Below are positions 5,181 through 7,064 of a stretch of 7,064 nucleotides of DNA, piece by piece. The notes below the pieces were generated by a model. It saw only the letters and a list, made by a program, of their open reading frames with translations. It searched no databases and was not told where the DNA came from. The stretch's first letter is position 1; each line of letters opens with the position of its first letter. The stretch is from Caldisericaceae bacterium (GTDB lineage Bacteria; Caldisericota; Caldisericia; Caldisericales; Caldisericaceae), in assembly GCA_021161495.1 (NCBI GenBank), contig JAGHAO010000061.1:1-7064 (forward strand), read 5' to 3'. The translations under genes and the position numbers were made by a program.

Positions 5181-6999
5181 CGAAAGAACACAGGCGATTA
5201 TATACGGAAGGCAAATGAAGGCGGTTCAGCGGATGCTGGACTTTGACTATGTTTCGAAAAGGGAAATTCCGTCCGTTGCGGCAATAGTAGATCCGACGAG
5301 AGAAGGGTTCGAAACTGCATTCTTCGGGAGCGACGAAATTTTAATCCCTGTTTACAGGACGATTGCCGATGCGGTTAACAATCACAAAAATGCAACGGTT
5401 TTAATCAATTTCGCTTCTTACAGGTCCGCATTCGAAACGACAAAAGAGGCGCTCGATGCGGATACTTTGAAAATTATAGCGGTAATCGCCGAGGGAATTC
5501 CCGAAAGAAAAGAAAGAATCCTCGGCGCCCTGGCAAGAAAGAAAGGAAAGGTTATTATCGGTCCCGCAACGGTGGGGGGCATCGCTGCGGGCAGGTTTAG
5601 GATCGGTAATGCAGGTGGCAGTATCGAAAATATCGTTGCTTCGAAACTTTACCGTCCCGGTTCCGTGGGGCTTGTAACGAAGTCCGGCGGAATGCTTAAT
5701 GAAATGTTCAATATGATTGCGCGGAACGCAAACGGGATAAATATCGGAATTGCAATAGGCGGAGACAGGTTTCCCGGCTCTCACCTCGTTGACCACCTTA
5801 TGGGGTTTGAATCTGACCCGGAGGTGAAATTCCACGTTGTATTGGGAGAAGTGGGCGGATTGGAAGAGTATAAGATTGTTGACGCCTTAAAGAATGGGAA
5901 AATCAAAAAACCGCTTATTGCTTGGGTAACGGGGACCTGCGCGAAAGTTTTCCCGAGCGAAGTGCAGTTCGGGCATGCGGGCGCGCGTGCGGGTGCGGAA
6001 AAGGAAACCGCGGATGCGAAAAATAATGCGTTGAGAGAAGCCGGAGCAATCGTTCCCGACTCGTTTGACGGGCTTCCCGAGAAGATCAAAGAAGTTTACG
6101 AAAAATTGAAATCAAAGGGAGAAATCCCTGAAATAGAAGAATTTGTTCCTCCCGCTGTTCCTATGGATTTTGACAAAGCGGTGAAAAATGGTATCGTAAG
6201 ACGGCACAGGCAGTTTATAACGACAATTTCCGACGACAGGGGCGAAGAAGTGAAATACGCCGGAATCCCTCTGTCTGAGATCATAGAAAGCGGAAAAGGA
6301 CTCGGGTATGTGATAGGCTTACTGTGGCTCAAAAAATCACTTCCCGATTATGCTTCCGACTTTATAGAACTTGTTTTGAAAATCGTTGCGGATCACGGCC
6401 CGTGCGTTTCCGGTGCGCACAATGCAATTGTTGCATCACGTGCAGGGAAAGACCTTGTTTCTTCCGTTGCATCCGGGCTTCTTACCATAGGCCCTCGGTT
6501 CGGCGGTGCGATAGACGGTGCGGGGCATTATTTCAAAGAGGCAAAAGACAGAGGTATGTCTCCTGCCGAATTTGTCGCATATATGAAAAATAAAGGAATC
6601 CCGATTCCCGGTATAGGGCATAGGGTTAAGAGTGTGAGGAATCCGGATAAACGTGTTGAAATGCTGAAAGAATATGCCAAAAAACATTTTCCGAAAACGG
6701 AGTATCTTGATTACGCGCTTGAGGTGGAAAAAATTACAACATCGAAGAAGGAAAATCTTATCTTGAATGTGGACGGATGCACGGGAGTTCTTCTTGTGGA
6801 TCTAATGAAGTCTTTGGGGCTTTCCGACAAAGAAATTAACGAACGCATCGATGCGGGGCTCCTCAACGCATTCTTCGTGTTGGGGAGGACGATAGGAATC
6901 ATAGGGCATGTGGTCGACCAAAAACTTTTGAAAACAAAACTTTACAGAACCCCGTACGACGACGTTTTATACAAATTACCCAACAAAGCAGATCTGTAA
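5167..6999 (+). CDS. aclA: ATP-citrate lyase large (alpha) subunit with citryl-CoA lyase domain
   Basis: A 610-residue subunit equivalent to the C-terminal part of human ACLY. Residues about 1-325 are a succinyl-CoA-synthetase-alpha-like module: MLDFDYVSKREIPSVAAIV, VLINFASYRSA (CoA-binding part), IIGPATVGG (130-138), AIGGDRFPGS (to 205), LGEVGG with Glu228, and the phosphohistidine His270 in QFGHAGARAG, equivalent to human His760. After a linker (VPMDFDKA near 333) residues about 350-610 form the citrate-synthase-like citryl-CoA lyase domain. Its catalytic triad is His410 (DHGP), His485 (GIGHRVKS) and Asp536 (LNVDG); the spacings of 75 and 51 equal those of human His900, His975 and Asp1026. 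The C-terminus (LGRTIGIIGHVVDQKLL, then LYRTPYDDVLYKLP) also matches the family end, so the gene is complete. A fused lyase domain distinguishes it from the separate citryl-CoA synthetase and lyase of Hydrogenobacter. This is the key enzyme of the reductive TCA cycle, but it also works in heterotrophs as a source of acetyl-CoA. Confidence 0.96.
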   Translation: MKIINERTQAIIYGRQMKAVQRMLDFDYVSKREIPSVAAIVDPTREGFETAFFGSDEILIPVYRTIADAVNNHKNATVLINFASYRSAFETTKEALDADTLKIIAVIAEGIPERKERILGALARKKGKVIIGPATVGGIAAGRFRIGNAGGSIENIVASKLYRPGSVGLVTKSGGMLNEMFNMIARNANGINIGIAIGGDRFPGSHLVDHLMGFESDPEVKFHVVLGEVGGLEEYKIVDALKNGKIKKPLIAWVTGTCAKVFPSEVQFGHAGARAGAEKETADAKNNALREAGAIVPDSFDGLPEKIKEVYEKLKSKGEIPEIEEFVPPAVPMDFDKAVKNGIVRRHRQFITTISDDRGEEVKYAGIPLSEIIESGKGLGYVIGLLWLKKSLPDYASDFIELVLKIVADHGPCVSGAHNAIVASRAGKDLVSSVASGLLTIGPRFGGAIDGAGHYFKEAKDRGMSPAEFVAYMKNKGIPIPGIGHRVKSVRNPDKRVEMLKEYAKKHFPKTEYLDYALEVEKITTSKKENLILNVDGCTGVLLVDLMKSLGLSDKEINERIDAGLLNAFFVLGRTIGIIGHVVDQKLLKTKLYRTPYDDVLYKLPNKADL

Positions 7000-7025
7000 C
7001 CGCTTTCCTTGTTTCACTCCTCTGA

Positions 7026-7056
7026 AACCCCCGCAGTTTAACCGCCTGCGGGGGTT
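7026..7056 (+). terminator. Probable transcription terminator hairpin after aclA
   Basis: A perfect 11-bp inverted repeat, AACCCCCGCAG at 7026-7036 paired with CTGCGGGGGTT at 7046-7056, encloses a 9-base loop (TTTAACCGC). It starts 27 bases after the aclA stop, a typical terminator position. The stem is very GC-rich, but it is followed by GAAATTTA rather than a run of T up to the window end, so it is not a textbook intrinsic terminator in the + direction. A weaker 6-bp hairpin (GTTTCA 7011-7016 with TGAAAC 7023-7028) overlaps its foot. It may instead serve as a 3' mRNA-stabilising structure or a boundary to the next gene. Confidence 0.6.
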
Positions 7057-7064
7057 GAAATTTA

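Noticed and set aside
5401..5835. A 144-residue minus-strand open frame inside aclA, and similar frames at 2498-3019 and 3577-3972
   Set aside because: All lie opposite strongly conserved coding sequence, lack family features, and no promoter context supports them.
6324..6593. An 89-residue plus-strand open frame within aclA
   Set aside because: It is an out-of-frame reading of the citryl-CoA lyase domain, rich in Cys and Arg as shadows often are, with no ribosome site seen.
3924..6999. Succinyl-CoA synthetase (sucC-sucD) as the identity of the last two genes
   Set aside because: The second protein is about twice SucD length and carries a citrate-synthase-like domain with His410, His485 and Asp536; the first keeps the citrate-binding residues of ATP-citrate lyase.

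Overview
The window holds one compact, fully co-directional (+ strand) bacterial operon of five genes that fill it almost end to end: a YheO/DauR-type transcriptional regulator, aconitase, NADP-type isocitrate dehydrogenase, and the two subunits of ATP-citrate lyase (AclB, then AclA). Only about 63 bases lie upstream of the first start codon and 65 downstream of the last stop. No gene junction is wider than 4 bases and two genes overlap, so co-transcription and translational coupling are very likely.

Layout: positions 1-63 carry a TATAAT -10-like box (4-9) followed by two copies of a 16-base A-tract-containing repeat (20-35 and 40-55), placed between the probable transcription start and the regulator's start codon. 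Then come the regulator (64-738), aconitase (741-2699), isocitrate dehydrogenase (2699-3919), aclB (3924-5180) and aclA (5167-6999). A GC-rich 11-bp hairpin at 7026-7056 is a probable terminator or operon boundary.

Function: the four enzymes form a continuous metabolic segment, 2-oxoglutarate + CO2 + NADPH <-> isocitrate <-> citrate, then citrate + ATP + CoA -> acetyl-CoA + oxaloacetate. This is the citrate-cleavage part of the reductive TCA (Arnon-Buchanan) cycle. The other diagnostic enzymes of the cycle (2-oxoglutarate and pyruvate:ferredoxin oxidoreductases, fumarate reductase) are not in the window, so autotrophy is not shown. No separate citrate synthase is present; the only citrate-synthase-like domain is the citryl-CoA lyase part of AclA. 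All key active-site residues I checked are present, and no gene shows a frameshift or internal stop.

Organism: a bacterium, from strong GGAGG(T) Shine-Dalgarno sites, tight operon packing and the -10 box. The aconitase resembles the roughly 650-residue 'Aquifex type'. The proteins are rich in Lys, Glu and Ile, and arginine is often coded AGA/AGG, which would suit a thermophilic or anaerobic lineage, but I cannot name the taxon from sequence alone. The most distinctive point is the pairing of a YheO/PAS_6-HTH_22 regulator and a tandem operator-like repeat with a citrate-cleavage operon.
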